DNA from: Strongylocentrotus purpuratus
Taxonomy: Eukaryota; Echinodermata; Echinoidea; Camarodonta; Strongylocentrotidae
Reading direction: 5' to 3'
DNA: 64,000 nucleotides
Assembly: GCF_000002235.5 (NCBI RefSeq)
Contig: NW_022145601.1
Coordinates: 5,816,822 to 5,880,821 of the forward strand
This document shows, in pieces, positions 1 through 9,959 of the stretch; position 1 is the stretch's first letter, and each line of letters begins with the position of its first letter. A program made the translations under genes and the position numbers. The notes beneath the pieces are model-generated. The model was not told the DNA's origin. It was given only the letters and a program-made list of their open reading frames with translations, and did no database searches.

Positions 1-78
1 GCGCAAGTAGTGCAGTCCCGCTTTAATATTGCCATACATTTGGCGTTGTACTACAAATAAAACCCAATCCCGTCTCAC

Positions 79-272
79 CTGAATCTCTGCTGGATGAGAA
101 TGGCAGCATCTCGACTCTTCCTGAACTGTTCCTGAGCCCGGTACGTCCTGTAGCTGTTCTGAATGATGATGGCTGCCTTGCGACTCCGCTGGAACTGTCG
201 GTAGCTCTGGAAGGAGCGGAACTTGTTCTGAATCACCCTGGCAGCCTCAGACATGGACTTGTAGTGGAAATA
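79..272 (-). CDS. Camta: CAMTA exon 18: IQ motifs three to five (gene continues left)
   Basis: The exon begins YFHYKSMSEAARVIQNKFRS and contains three IQ motifs about 23 residues apart: VIQNKFRSFQSYR, IIQNSYRTYRAQE and LIQQRFR, the last cut by the exon end. This matches AAILIQSKFRSYYEQKKFQQ and the following IQ repeats in CAMTA1. The acceptor is TCTCATTCAG and the donor GTGAGA, leaving two bases of an Arg codon, so at least one more coding exon lies beyond the window edge. Confidence 0.93.
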
Positions 273-307
273 CTGAATGAGAAATGAGACCACATGTTAA
301 ACATGTT

Positions 308-500
308 TAATGATAATAATAATTTTATCCAGGGTAGCCATATCAGTATTAATACTGCTCTTCTGGCAGGCTCTGAATTGATTATTCCCCCAGCAATCAC
401 CAGATACCAATTTACATCTGGGTGGGGAGTGGCACCTGTGCACTAATATCTTGCCACAGAAATTAGTATGGGATTTGAACTCTTAACCCTTGAATAGACT
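308..500 (-). repeat. tRNA-derived SINE
   Basis: Read on the minus strand, a B-box-like GAGTTCAAATCCC near the head is followed by a body (GCACAGGTGCCACTCCCCAC) and an ATT-repeat tail at the left end. This layout fits a tRNA-derived SINE lying in the intron between CAMTA exons 17 and 18. The A box is not clear, and the family name is unknown to me. Confidence 0.5.
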
Positions 501-807
501 CGTTTCATTCAGACAGAAAGAAAAATGATGCTTTTCTATTTGTCATCCACTATCAATATTTCCTTGTGATCTTCCTTCTTGTTTATTCAAATATTCTGTT
601 TTCTCTTTCTCATTGCGTTTGTTTCCATTGTATTTTAGTAATATGGCAGCATAATGCTTGGATTTTCAAAGATACATGTACCGGTATTTGTTACATATTT
701 GTTATTCACATGGCATTATTCTCGTGCTAGTAGAGGCCAAATGTCTACGTTCTAGCATTGACAATATTGTGAATCTAAATCTAAAGATATATATCTAGTT
801 GACAAAC

Positions 808-882
808 CTCTTTATATCTCCTGTAGTAGCTCTGGATAATCACTGCCGCCTCCAATTCTTGCTGCTTCTGCTGTTGTCTTCC
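808..882 (-). CDS. Camta: CAMTA exon 17: second IQ motif
   Basis: The 75-bp, phase 0-0 exon encodes GRQQQKQQELEAAVIIQSYY then RRYKE, matching GRPLREQQEVAAAVIQRCYRKYK. It carries a second IQ motif (VIIQSYYRRYK) after a Gln/Lys-rich lead. The acceptor is TTTTGTCACAG and the donor GTTTGT after GAG. Being 75 bp in phase 0 it could be skipped without a frameshift. Confidence 0.92.
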
Positions 883-1436
883 CTGTGACAAAATCAGTCA
901 AAATGATGGAGCTTATTGGTTGACACAATTTCATTAATAATCAAAATAATTTCCACTTAAAAAAAAAAAAAAGACCTGTTCTAACCTGAAAGCTTGCAAG
1001 AAGATTACCCGACATAGCAACAACTAATGTTTGCAAAGTGGATTCAATCCATAGAGATGAAATTATTCATAGCAGGTGAATGAAATGGCTGGTAAGAAAG
1101 GTTTCAGGGGAAAACGTGCATAAATTGAAATACATTTGGTAAACAGAGGTAGATTGACAGACATTGTTAGATAAATATCATCTTTAAAGAAAAATTGAAC
1201 AGAAGTTGAGAATTTCTCCTATCCCTTTGCTGTCAGAGTTCAAACAATCATTAAAGTGTACCAATCACCTAAAAATAATTTGTGTACAGCTAGAATGTAT
1301 CAAATCAACCTAAAAGAAACTTAACCTGGCATTCTATGGCTTGATGGTTAAGAAGTATCAAGAATATAAATAACAGATATACATGAAATACCAAAAGGAC
1401 AGAACCTTAGAGCTCAATGTAACCAACCAATCTTAC

Positions 1437-1501
1437 CTTGTATTGTCTGAAGGCATTCTGGATCACGATAGCAGCTTTGTACAACTGCCTTTGCTCTTCA
1501 T
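1437..1501 (-). CDS. Camta: CAMTA exon 16: first IQ motif
   Basis: With one base from exon 15 it encodes DEEQRQLYKAAIVIQNAFRQ-YK, matching DHEQRELYEAARLVQTAFRKYK. It holds an IQ-type calmodulin-binding motif (VIQNAFRQYK). The acceptor is TATTTTTAG and the donor GTAAGA; phase 0 at its end. Confidence 0.94.
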
Positions 1502-1862
1502 CTAAAAATAAGAAATATAGATAATATCATCAGGGTTAGGATAAGCATAAAATACAAATAAAGGAGCTGCTGTATAATAAATTGTGTATAATGTTGTATG
1601 TTTGGCGATGCATACATCAAATTATCTGTTGTTTTTCTCAAATCGTGATAGGAGTTTAATCAAAGTTACGCATCAGTTTAAAATCTTAACAGATCACCAC
1701 TCAGCACAATGTGGCACAGGGATACTATTTGTGTGGCATATACAGAGTGAACAAAGCAATCAAGCATACAGACCCTAGAAATCTGAATTTGGACCCCCTA
1801 CAAGAAAGAAATTAGTGAGAAGCCCTGTAATATAGGTATAAAGACTGGTATTCAATGCTCAC

Positions 1863-2041
1863 CAGACAGTGTGAGTATAGAGAAAGCCCATTGCAAAGCA
1901 TGTCCAGATCCCTGTAAGAACTCGCTCCAGTCTGCTGGCGGGAAGTCTTCATCAAAGCTGATGTTACTAGGGCTACTAGAAGCACGACAAGACGACTCCG
2001 CCCCACTGTACGAGCTTGCGGGTGAGCTATCAATGCTAGGC
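1863..2041 (-). CDS. Camta: CAMTA exon 15: Ser-rich region with ADWSEFL motif
   Basis: The exon reads PSIDSSPASSYSGAESSCRA, then SFDEDFPPADWSEFLQGSG and ILTLS. ADWSEFL and LTLSD are diagnostic of the CAMTA segment just before the IQ motifs (AADWSEFLSAS; QLTLSDHEQRELY). The acceptor is CATTTATCCAG and the donor GTGAGC. A plus-strand open frame over the same bases is a shadow. Confidence 0.93.
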
Positions 2042-2229
2042 CTGGATAAATGATTGAGATAAAAAATAAAGTCAAAACAGAATCAGTAAAAAACATTTGT
2101 TATATCTTATATGATCTGAAATTCTTTTCTAATTTATACAGTAATGTCATCTGTATTATGAATTTTATCTGTAAAGTCATGGACGTTCAGTACTACGGAC
2201 ACATTTACACTGTATCCGGTAAAATACTA

Positions 2230-2520
2230 CAAAGAGTGAAGTAGGAATTACCCAAGTTACATGCAGATGCTAAAATGGCCATATGCTGTACTCTGTTTAA
2301 AAGTTGCAGTTTTAAAGATAACGTTGAGTTCTGGTCATACGATTGCATTGTGAAAGAAACGTTGTGGAATCGATCAGAAACAGTTGATCATCTAGCATAT
2401 AAAGTATTGGTGTGTACTGCAAGATTCTGGAATCATCAAAATGATAAGATATTCGGCCCAGTCTTGGTAAAATTACTAGCACTGTGCACAGAAAGATGTA
2501 TATGGGACTACACAACATGC
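2230..2520. repeat. Dispersed repeat, copy 1 (partner at 24236)
   Basis: About 250 bases here match 24236-24475 with scattered changes; the best stretch includes AACGTTGTGGAATCGATCAG and GTTGATCATCTAGCATATAA. Translated on the plus strand both copies share ETLWNRSE-VDHLAYK, but no start, stop or splice pattern supports a gene. I do not recognise the family. Confidence 0.6.
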
Positions 2521-2745
2521 TGCATAAAAATCTGTCCCAATTTTATGATGTTATATGCCATATTTAGAATATTAAGGCATTTGAAGAGCCATGCTTTTCA
2601 GGGTAATATTTTTTCTCTTGATGTTCTTCTATACTTGCATAATACAATTATAATAACGCCCACAAATTATTATTCACCTCTGCCAGAACTCAACCTTCTC
2701 TTTAAAGCTACATTGTATCTTATCATTTCTAAAGCAATATCTCAC

Positions 2746-2963
2746 CTATAGAGGGCGTCCTCCACACCTCCAGGACTGGAGAAAGGGCTTGCGATGGAGC
2801 TGATGGAGTCATGGAGGGACTCCTGATCCACCTGTACATGAGGTCCCTCAGACTCCACCTGGGATCCTGCTACGCTACCCCTGGAGCCCTCCCTGGAGCC
2901 CTCCAGCTTGATCCGATCAGGGAGCGCGTCCAGGATGTGCTCTGCCAGGGATAAGTACTGCTC
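2746..2963 (-). CDS. Camta: CAMTA exon 14: conserved LAEHILDALPDRIK segment
   Basis: The exon encodes EQYLSLAEHILDALPDRIKL and runs to SPFSSPGGVEDALYR. LAEHILDALPDRIK is close to LAEHIIEATPDRIK in CAMTA1, a conserved motif between ankyrin repeats and IQ motifs. A short internal duplication (EGSREGSRGS) is visible. The acceptor is CCTTCCAG and the donor GTGAGA, leaving two bases of an Arg codon. Confidence 0.92.
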
Positions 2964-3139
2964 CTGGAAGGAAAGAAAGATGAGATAGATGCAGGTCTAT
3001 CAATGGAAACTGACATATCATTTAATTTACAAAACTGTAAGTTCCTGACGATAACTAATGCTTAATTAAATGTACATTTTTCCCCCTATGAATATTCAAC
3101 TGTTCAATTCATAATCTCAATTTCATTTTAATGCTCTAT

Positions 3140-3425
3140 AATGAATACTTCATTATATTAGCTCTATTTGGTTTTACAATTACCATTTTATCATTATATT
3201 TCCTTTAACGGGGCTCTTTTAATACGTTGCAATTGTTAATTGCCATTATTGTTGTCATTTGATCACTTCTTTTTGAATTTCATTGTTGATTGCTTGGACT
3301 GTTTTAATAATTATTGTATAATTGCTTTTATCATGTGTATACATTGAACATTGTTATTACCATTGTAATTCGTTCTTTGGACTGCGAGAATGGATAATAT
3401 TCAATAAAATCCTTCAATCAATCAA
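3140..3425 (+). mobile_element. LINE 3' end fragment
   Basis: An AT-rich stretch ends in GGATAATATTCAATAAAATC followed by short CAAT-type repeats, typical of the 3' end of CR1/L2-like LINEs. No coding part remains. It sits in the CAMTA intron between exons 13 and 14. Confidence 0.4.
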
Positions 3426-3625
3426 AATGTAAACCAGCCTTTGCTTCTAGATGTATCTCCACTGGGTATGTGGTTACAAATTATCCCATTGTTCTTATGA
3501 GGCTAGGCATGCAGGTTTACTCCTAAATTGCTGTAAAAGTATGTTTCTTATTCCTCCTACGATTAATCAAAATTGTTTTGAAAGAAAAACTTGTTTGCCC
3601 TATAAACTTCAAATCTAGTCCATAC

Positions 3626-4534
3626 CTTGTTTCCAGCTGCAGATCTAGGCATGAGAAGTGGCATGTAGTCATCCGTCTGCATAGGAGAATCACAACGTTG
3701 TTCGTCCTCCCCGACCCCATCTCCCTGGTCTTCCTGCTGTTGAGCGGCTACCTGAAGCTCCTTGACAAAGCTCTCCCACATCTCCTTCTGATCTGCATGC
3801 TCCCTGTCTCCCAAAGGATGAAGCCCCATCAGCTCCGCAGGGTCCAGGTTACCCAGGATCTGGCTCCCGCTGAGGAATGCCTTGAGGGTCGCTTGGGATA
3901 TAGGAGGCGGGATAGGCATGGGGATGCCCCCTGCAGGAAACTGGGGGCTAGAGGATAGATGGTGGGCGTGGCTTTGGCCATGATGGTGATGAGGACTGGT
4001 GGACTTGACGCTCACTCCGCTGTCCCTACGCAGGAACCCTTGTTGGACGTTGAGCATGTTGCCAAGCGATCCTGACGACGTCCCCGGTAAGTCCTGCAGC
4101 CTGGGTGACATCTGTGGCGAGGCTCCCATGTTGGGTGTCACCAGCCCCTGCGAGACAGGACTCCCTGAGAGATTTGACAGGCATCCCGATGACGGTGACT
4201 GAGCTTCAAAGATGGGTGCTGAGTCATCAGACAGGGATGAACTTGGTGTGTTGGTGGCTGGTGAGGACACCATGAATGCTGGTAGGACGTTGCGTCCACT
4301 CTGTGGTATCTGTATGGGATCACTCTTAGGGGATGGGGAAGCATCTAGGGGAGACCAGAGGTGAGATTCTTCTTGACCGAGCTGGACGAGCGAATCTGCA
4401 AGGGAGGTGTGCCCTCGAGACTTGGCAACGTCCAGAGGAAGCCGACCAAGGGAGTCACTCATCTTCAGGCAGTGGGGTCGCCAGCGGTACAGCAGAAGGG
4501 CAGACTCCATGTGACCTAGAGCACACGCCCACAT
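3626..4534 (-). CDS. Camta: CAMTA exon 13: last ankyrin repeat and Ser/Pro-rich region
   Basis: The 909-bp, phase 0-0 exon opens MWACALGHMESALLLYRWRP and continues with MSDSLGRLPLDVAKSRGHTS, the ankyrin repeat found in all CAMTAs (MWACALGHLEAAVVLYKW; DSLGRLPLGIARSRGH). About 240 residues of Ser-, Pro-, Gly- and His-rich sequence follow, including a HHHHGQSHAHH run, ending LLMPRSAAGNK. The latter part is poorly conserved, probably disordered, and has no domain that I recognise. The acceptor is CTGCAG and the donor GTATGG. Confidence 0.93.
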
Positions 4535-4839
4535 CTGCAGAAGACAAGTGTCAATAGCAACATTAGTAGTAGTACATGTAGTAGTGGTGGTTATTTTACC
4601 TGACTAGAAAGCATAAATGCTTGTTAGTAAGCAACCACAGGAGCGACGCCTTTAGGTCTTCTCCGAGAGATCATCAAAATGAATACGATTTAAAAGTTCA
4701 AGCTGAACTTCACAATTTGTGACTCCATTTGAAATGTAAGAAAAGAGAGCCCTTTTGCAGAGAGCACAATGTTCATTTCACGTTTCTTGTTGATGTTTAT
4801 TACATATTTAGATTAAACATAATTTTCATTTGTTTTGTA

Positions 4840-4910
4840 AAGCACTCAGAAACTGTATGTGTATACCAGCGCTATATAAATTATAGATATTATTATTGTT
4901 ACATTTTGCA
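4840..4910 (+). repeat. SINE 3' tail
   Basis: The bases CAGCGCTATATAAATTATAG followed by ATTATTATTG match the 3' end shape of many invertebrate tRNA-derived SINEs (GCGCTATATAAAT plus ATT repeats). Only the tail is recognisable. Confidence 0.4.
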
Positions 4911-5207
4911 ATATTAAACTTTGGACAGTTCAGCCCACCCACAGCAACAACACCAAATACAAGGTTCCTGAAGCTACATGTATGCACTGCCGGAAAATGC
5001 ATAAGCTTACATTGAGCATCTGATGGATGTAAACATTATGGAAATAGTGCAAGGAATAAATGTTTTCATTGGAGTTCCCCTTTACCTCAACAGTTCCCTC
5101 TCTTTTCTCCTACAGGTGTAGATATATTATTGTATTCTGTAAGGTATTGTAGATAACAGATCTGCCCAGCCTCAAGTCCCCCAGAAAAACATCTGAGAAC
5201 AACTTAC

Positions 5208-5283
5208 CAGTGGGGTACAGGATGCATTGTCCATGTTCATTGGGTCTAGTTCCAGCTCTGCCGCTATGCTGTTATGATCTCTC
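5208..5283 (-). CDS. Camta: CAMTA exon 12: ankyrin repeat linker
   Basis: This 76-bp exon reads RRDHNSIAAELELDPMNMDN then ASCTPL, matching the SIDLELEVDPLNVDHFSCTPL segment between ankyrin units in CAMTA1. The acceptor is CTTTTTAG and the donor GTAAGT. Its last codon CTG joins directly to ATG TGG GCG of the next exon to give SCTPLMWACALGH. Confidence 0.94.
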
Positions 5284-5389
5284 CTAAAAAGACGAGGAGA
5301 TGGAATTTGAATGTTAAAATAGTCATTGCCGGCAAAACATCTGAATTTCACGATTAATCTGGTGAAAACATTTTTGATCACCACTAATG

Positions 5390-5540
5390 TAAAATATTAA
5401 TCTACATTTACCATTCAATACCAAGAAGACTAGATGACACAAGCAATGATAGACTAAGCCCTATTTGTTCATCACAGCACTTCATCATGTCCTTTGGTAA
5501 AATATTAATCTACATCTACCACTCCATACCAAGGAGAATG
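5390..5540. repeat. Two-copy local tandem duplication
   Basis: The stretch TAAAATATTAATCTACATTTACCATTCAATACCAAG recurs about 115 bases later with few changes. It lies in the intron between CAMTA exons 11 and 12. Confidence 0.6.
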
Positions 5541-5719
5541 AATGACATAAGTCAAAATAAAAATAGCTCTATGCCACCATATTTAACCATCCGATAGGAA
5601 TAGTCTCTTGGGAATAGAGATGGTGTACATAGTATAACCAGATGTACCCTGCTCCCCCTCCCCCACCCCGAAAGAAAAAGGAATGAGACATAACAGATCA
5701 AAATGGTGTCAAAACAAAC

Positions 5720-5913
5720 CTCCATAAGAAGAGAGTGGATATGAGGCGGCTGAACCCAAGCGCCGCTGCTAGGTGAAGGAGTGTCATGCCGTGGTCTGGT
5801 CGAGTAACGGTCTGGATCTGAGGAACACTGGTCGGGGGTCTCTGCCTCATCAGGTCCTGACAGATACCAAAGACTCTGTCTTCAAAGGAACCGGATTGCG
5901 TACTTCCTGGAGG
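5720..5913 (-). CDS. Camta: CAMTA exon 11: start of ankyrin repeats
   Basis: The exon begins PPGSTQSGSFEDRVFGICQD and ends HGMTLLHLAAALGFSRLIS-TLFLWR. The TLLHLAAALGFSRLI part is a clear ankyrin helix pair and matches GMTLLHLAAAQGYATLIQTLIKWR of CAMTA1; FEDRV matches FESRV. The acceptor is CTACCTTGCAG. The donor is GTTTGT, leaving two bases of an Arg codon. Confidence 0.94.
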
Positions 5914-6357
5914 CTGCAAGGTAGAAACAGATGGAGGCCACAGGACAAACAAGAAATTATTACACGTCTTGATAGATGCTCACAGGATTGTCCTCATAAG
6001 AACCAAGCTCTATCCCATAAGAAGGCTACGAGGAACGATAACAATTTATCATCGGTTGGTTTGATCGGTCCCATCATGGCAAACAGCTAGTGACCTCTAC
6101 AATTGCTTCACTATGCCTTATGCTCTGCAGCAAGAGACATACACTTCAGAGAGGAAGCATCCAGCTAGACTTAATCATTTTTTTCGAATCAGTCTTGTTT
6201 GGGTCTTCCTCACTTGAAATCCTTCAATCTTCCCGTACATTATCACCTTTTCTATGCAGTCTTCTTTCCATATTTGATATATGGCCCAAATAGGAGAAAT
6301 ATTGGTTGAAGAAAAATAATGCCAGAATATTCCTATCCAGATTTAACAAGATGTTCA

Positions 6358-6674
6358 GGGGGGGTGTTTCACAAAGATCATAAGTTGAACTTAACTCTAA
6401 GTTGGACTTTACATTATGGAGAGCCATTTGGAGCCTTGGAATAAGATATATTCAAAAGCACAAATTCAAGTATTTTAGACTTTTTATAAATTCCACATCA
6501 AGAACTTGAAATCTCCTTGATAATAGAACATATTAATAATTTGAATCAACATTTTACTCCTTTCAAAAGCAACTTTTATAAACTATTTCATAGATGCCAA
6601 CGGCTTTTCATAATTTCAAGTCCAACTTAGAGATAAGTTTGACTTACGATCTTTGTGAAACACCCCCCCCCCCC
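6358..6674. mobile_element. Palindromic MITE, copy 1 (poly-G/poly-C ends)
   Basis: The left end reads GGGGGGTGTTTCACAAAGATC and the right end GATCTTTGTGAAACACC followed by C's, so the element has terminal inverted repeats. Next to them CTAAGTTGGACTT is mirrored by AAGTCCAACTTAG. A related copy lies at about 47752-48037. There is no open reading frame, so it would be a non-autonomous DNA transposon. Confidence 0.7.
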
Positions 6675-6895
6675 AGTAGTATGAACTTGCAGTGACATGC
6701 ATACACAGGCTCAGATGCAATCTCTACTTTTTTAATCCTCAAAGGTCTTATGTTAATCCTCTCCAAACACTTAACCTGTTGAATACTGAATTATTTAAAT
6801 TCCCTAAGCATAATACAGGAGCCAACCAGTTCCAGGAGTCAATGGGGTAAGGATCAACCAAGGTTCTAGGGAAGACAGGTGTCATTTCTTCTTAC

Positions 6896-6981
6896 CTGGC
6901 TTCTCCCTTGATTGCCTTTGGTACCAAGTCTCTGCTCCATCTGTTCTAGGCGCTCTAGGATAGCCATCTTGAATCGATTCT
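6896..6981 (-). CDS. Camta: CAMTA exon 10: short helical segment after TIG
   Basis: The exon encodes ENRFKMAILERLEQMEQRLG then TKGNQGRSQ, corresponding to NQFRMSILERLEQMERRMAE in CAMTA1. The heptad-like pattern of Ile, Leu and Met suggests a short amphipathic or coiled helix between TIG and ankyrin repeats. The acceptor is TGTATTACAG and the donor GTAAGA; phases agree with both neighbours. Confidence 0.93.
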
Positions 6982-7086
6982 CTGTAATACACAAGCAGAT
7001 GAATTAAACAACATGACTGGTATTGCATTACTTACTGTCCCTCGAACCAGTTAACAGAGAAGTGGTAGGGCTCTTTTAGTTATTTA

Positions 7087-7114
7087 CCCCCCCCCCCCCC
7101 CCCCCCCCCCCCCC
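7087..7114. repeat. Poly-C tract, 28 nt
   Basis: An uninterrupted C run in the intron between CAMTA exons 9 and 10. Length may be inexact because such tracts are hard to sequence. Confidence 0.95.
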
Positions 7115-7657
7115 GGAGAAAACAAAAAAACCTGAACTCCTTACTGAAGAATTGCCATACTCTCAGAAGCTTTTTAGAGGTGTCTGAAAACACATCAAAT
7201 TCTAATTCAATGTAATATTTCTCTCTCTCTTTATAATCAATGCAAGCTTTATATGATAATGGTCTCTCTCTTTGTAAGTATTTCTTGTTTATCCACTTTG
7301 TAGCTAATGAAAAGTCACTTTATAAATGTACTATTCCTCTCTGTTAATTGCAACAAATGGATTTGAACTTTGTCCTGTCCATCTAAATATCAATTCAGCT
7401 TTTCAATCACTGGTGTACACTGCGAAGTGAAAATTCAACACTTGACACAAGATCTTCAATATCTGAAACAGTTAACCCTGTGGAGTTACGATAACATAAA
7501 CCCTATGAAAATTTCTCACATACTCAGATCACATTTACTTAAAATCTAGAATAAATGTATAACATTTAATCCAAAATTAAGTTCAAAGCAATTTTTACTT
7601 GTTTTGATGTTACCTGAAATCATTAACTTTTGTAAATATTCAATCTAAAGTGAAATT

Positions 7658-7659
<2 letters not shown>

Positions 7660-7717
<58 letters not shown>

Positions 7718-7735
7718 CGGGGGTGTGGGGGTTAG
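7660..7735. repeat. Poly-T (37 nt) followed by poly-G tract
   Basis: A T run from 7660 to 7696 passes directly into 21 G's and then further G-rich sequence, stopping just before the donor of CAMTA exon 9. On the gene's strand the intron therefore starts with a C-rich then A-rich block. Confidence 0.95.
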
Positions 7736-7741
7736 ACTTAC

Positions 7742-7873
7742 CATCTAAGGAAAGCCAGTCATGTGACCCTGCAACATACTGGTTAGTCCGTGCTCGGTAT
7801 TCAAACATGAGAGGCTTAGAGATCAGTACCCCATTACAGGTCACATGAAGAGCGCACTTCCCTGCCTCGTGGG
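7742..7873 (-). CDS. Camta: CAMTA exon 9: second half of TIG/IPT domain
   Basis: With one base from exon 8 it encodes AHEAGKCALHVTCNGVLISK, PLMFEYRARTNQYVAGSHDW and LSLD, matching AHDTGLVTLQV, VVFEYKARA and QHDWLSLD in vertebrate CAMTAs. The acceptor is CTTTCAG and the donor GTAAGT. The donor sits about 25 bases from a hard-to-sequence tract on the plus strand (37 T followed by 21 G), which lies just inside the intron. Confidence 0.94.
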
Positions 7874-8499
7874 CTGAAAGATAGGGAACAGAGTAAAAAA
7901 AACAAGTTAGTCTTAGACGTACATGTAGGCACAGACACTGAGGTACCACTTTCACAAACTATATTGAACAGTGCAACCCGATTTAGTGACCACCTGTCCA
8001 TAAAGACCACATTTTTGGTTTCCTTTGACAATCTTTTCCCGTAGAAACCTGTCAATCAAGACCACCTGTCTATAGAGCACTTTTTTGTCACCCTTGAGTG
8101 GTCTTTATATACAGGTTGTACTGTACCTTGAGTGAAGCCAAACTCGGCTTTCCACCCACTTGGTTGTCTACTGGCAGGAGTAACTACTGTACAGTACAGG
8201 GCCTATGAGTGCCTTCCATATTATTTGCAGGGAAGACCCTGTGATATGGATTATAACCTGGCGAATGTTTCTATTCCCCTAACCTTTAAACAGATACAAC
8301 ATGTACCTGGTTCCTACAGTCAATGGGTTATCTACTATCTTACAAACAAACTTTGGGTAAATTTCTAACAAAAATAAACAATGAAACAAAAGGCCACACA
8401 CTTCTATAACAACTGGAATACAAAATGCAGACATGGATTCAAAGAACATACTCTACTATTCATACATGTTTGAAACAGCATGGTATCCTATTTACTGTA

Positions 8500-9286
8500 C
8501 ATCCCTTGTGTGCATGATTCATGCCTACAATGTGCGTTATTACCTGGACTATAGCAGCGTAGGACACCAGTCTGTACGAGGGCTGCTGCCAGGTTGGTCT
8601 GGTCAAAGATAGGTACCCTATTTTATCCCTTGTGCACATGATTAAAGCCTACATCGTGTATTATTACCTGTACTATAGCAGCGTAGGACACCAGTCTGTA
8701 CGAGGGCTGCTGCCACGTTGGTCTGGTCAAAGATAGGTAGCCTATTTTATCCCTTGTGCGCATGATTAAAGCCTACATTGTGTATTATTACCTGTACTAT
8801 AGCAGCGTAGGACACCAGTCTGTACGAGGGCTGCTGCCACGTTGGTCTGGTCAAAGATAGGTACCCTATTTTATCCCTAGTGCGCATGACTAATGCCTAC
8901 ATTGTGTATCATTACCTGGACTATAGCAGCGTAGGACACCAGTCTGTACAAGGGCTGCTGCCACGTTGGTCTGGTCAAAGATAGGTACCCTATTTTATCC
9001 CTAGTGTGCATGATTAAAGCATACAATGTGTATCATTACCTGGACTATAGCAGCGTAGGACACCAGTCTGTACAAGGGCTGCTGCCACGTTGGTCTGGTC
9101 AAAGATAGGTACCCTGTTTTATGCCTAGTGTGCATGATTAAAGCATACAATGTGTATTATTACCTGGACTATAGCAGCGTAGGACACCAGTCTGTACAAG
9201 GGCTGCTGGCACGTTGGTCTGGTCAAAGATAGGTACCCTATTTTATCCCTAGTACGCATGACTAATGCCTACATTGTGTATTATTA
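8500..9286 (-). repeat. Six tandem partial copies of CAMTA exon 8 plus intron (124-bp period)
   Basis: The bases CCTGGACTATAGCAGCGTAG recur with small changes at 8543, 8667, 8791, 8915, 9039, 9163 and 9287, always 124 apart; the last is the real exon. Each unit holds about 67 exon bases (encoding FDQTNVAAALVQTGVLRCYS), the donor dinucleotide and about 56 intron bases. Copies lack the first half of the exon and a good acceptor, and reading upstream into the unit meets a stop in the exon's frame. They look like intronic duplicates, not extra coding exons. Confidence 0.95.
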
Positions 9287-9287
9287 C

Positions 9288-9414
9288 CTGGACTATAGCA
9301 GCGTAGGACACCAGTCTGTACAAGAGCTGCTGCCACATTGGTCTGGTCAAAGATGCAGCTGTAGACATCTTGAGTGGAATGCCAAGGTCCTGTTACTAAG
9401 ATCTTCACTCCACC
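9288..9414 (-). CDS. Camta: CAMTA exon 8: first half of TIG/IPT domain
   Basis: The exon encodes GGVKILVTGPWHSTQDVYSC, IFDQTNVAAALVQTGVLRC and YSP, matching GGVKVLITGPW, YSCLFDQ and GVLRCYCPAH of the CAMTA TIG domain. TIG is an immunoglobulin-like fold found in several transcription factors. The acceptor is CATTCTAG and the donor GTAATA. The 3' 67 bases and about 56 bases of following intron are repeated six more times downstream (8543-9286) at exactly 124-bp spacing. This is the only copy with the GPW half and an acceptor in the right place, so I take it as the real exon. Confidence 0.95.
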
Positions 9415-9959
9415 CTAGAATGGTACAATGTAGGGGAAAGCAATTTAGCTATGGAGAACTTAATAGCACTGGTAAAACACAAACAAATATATATTAAGAA
9501 AATCACTGCAACATGGAAAATCCATAAACAGTTACTATATAAACAAATCTATTTAACAAAAAATCATTTAGAGGTGCAGCAACTGTGAGAAACTGAGTTT
9601 GGAATTCACCAAATCCAAGAACTCTTTACATCATGGTATATAGAATTCTGTTCAAAGACATATTATTAAAAGCTAAGTTGAGATAATAAAACCATTGCAA
9701 AATTAAACATTTCACAAAATGTACCCATGAAATTGAACATAGTTGATTTCATTGATAAGAAAAAAAACAAGAGTGCATTTATCAAGCTTTGTTGTAGTGT
9801 ATCTTTCAAAAATCAGAATTCAAATTTATCATTGCCTTTTCAATATCAAATCAATAACAAATGTCAATTGTTCACCCATGTTTAAGCCTTTCACCAACAA
9901 ATCAACATTTCCATTTTAGAGTAATAATGAATAAAATGAAAAAAAAACAAAAAAACTAC

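Noticed and set aside
2275-2751. Plus-strand open frame of 158 codons
   Set aside because: Half lies in a dispersed repeat, and its end overlaps CAMTA exon 14 on the other strand; no domain recognised.
8500-9414. CRISPR-like regular array
   Set aside because: Repeat and 'spacer' are both conserved between units, the source is a coding exon, and the DNA is eukaryotic.
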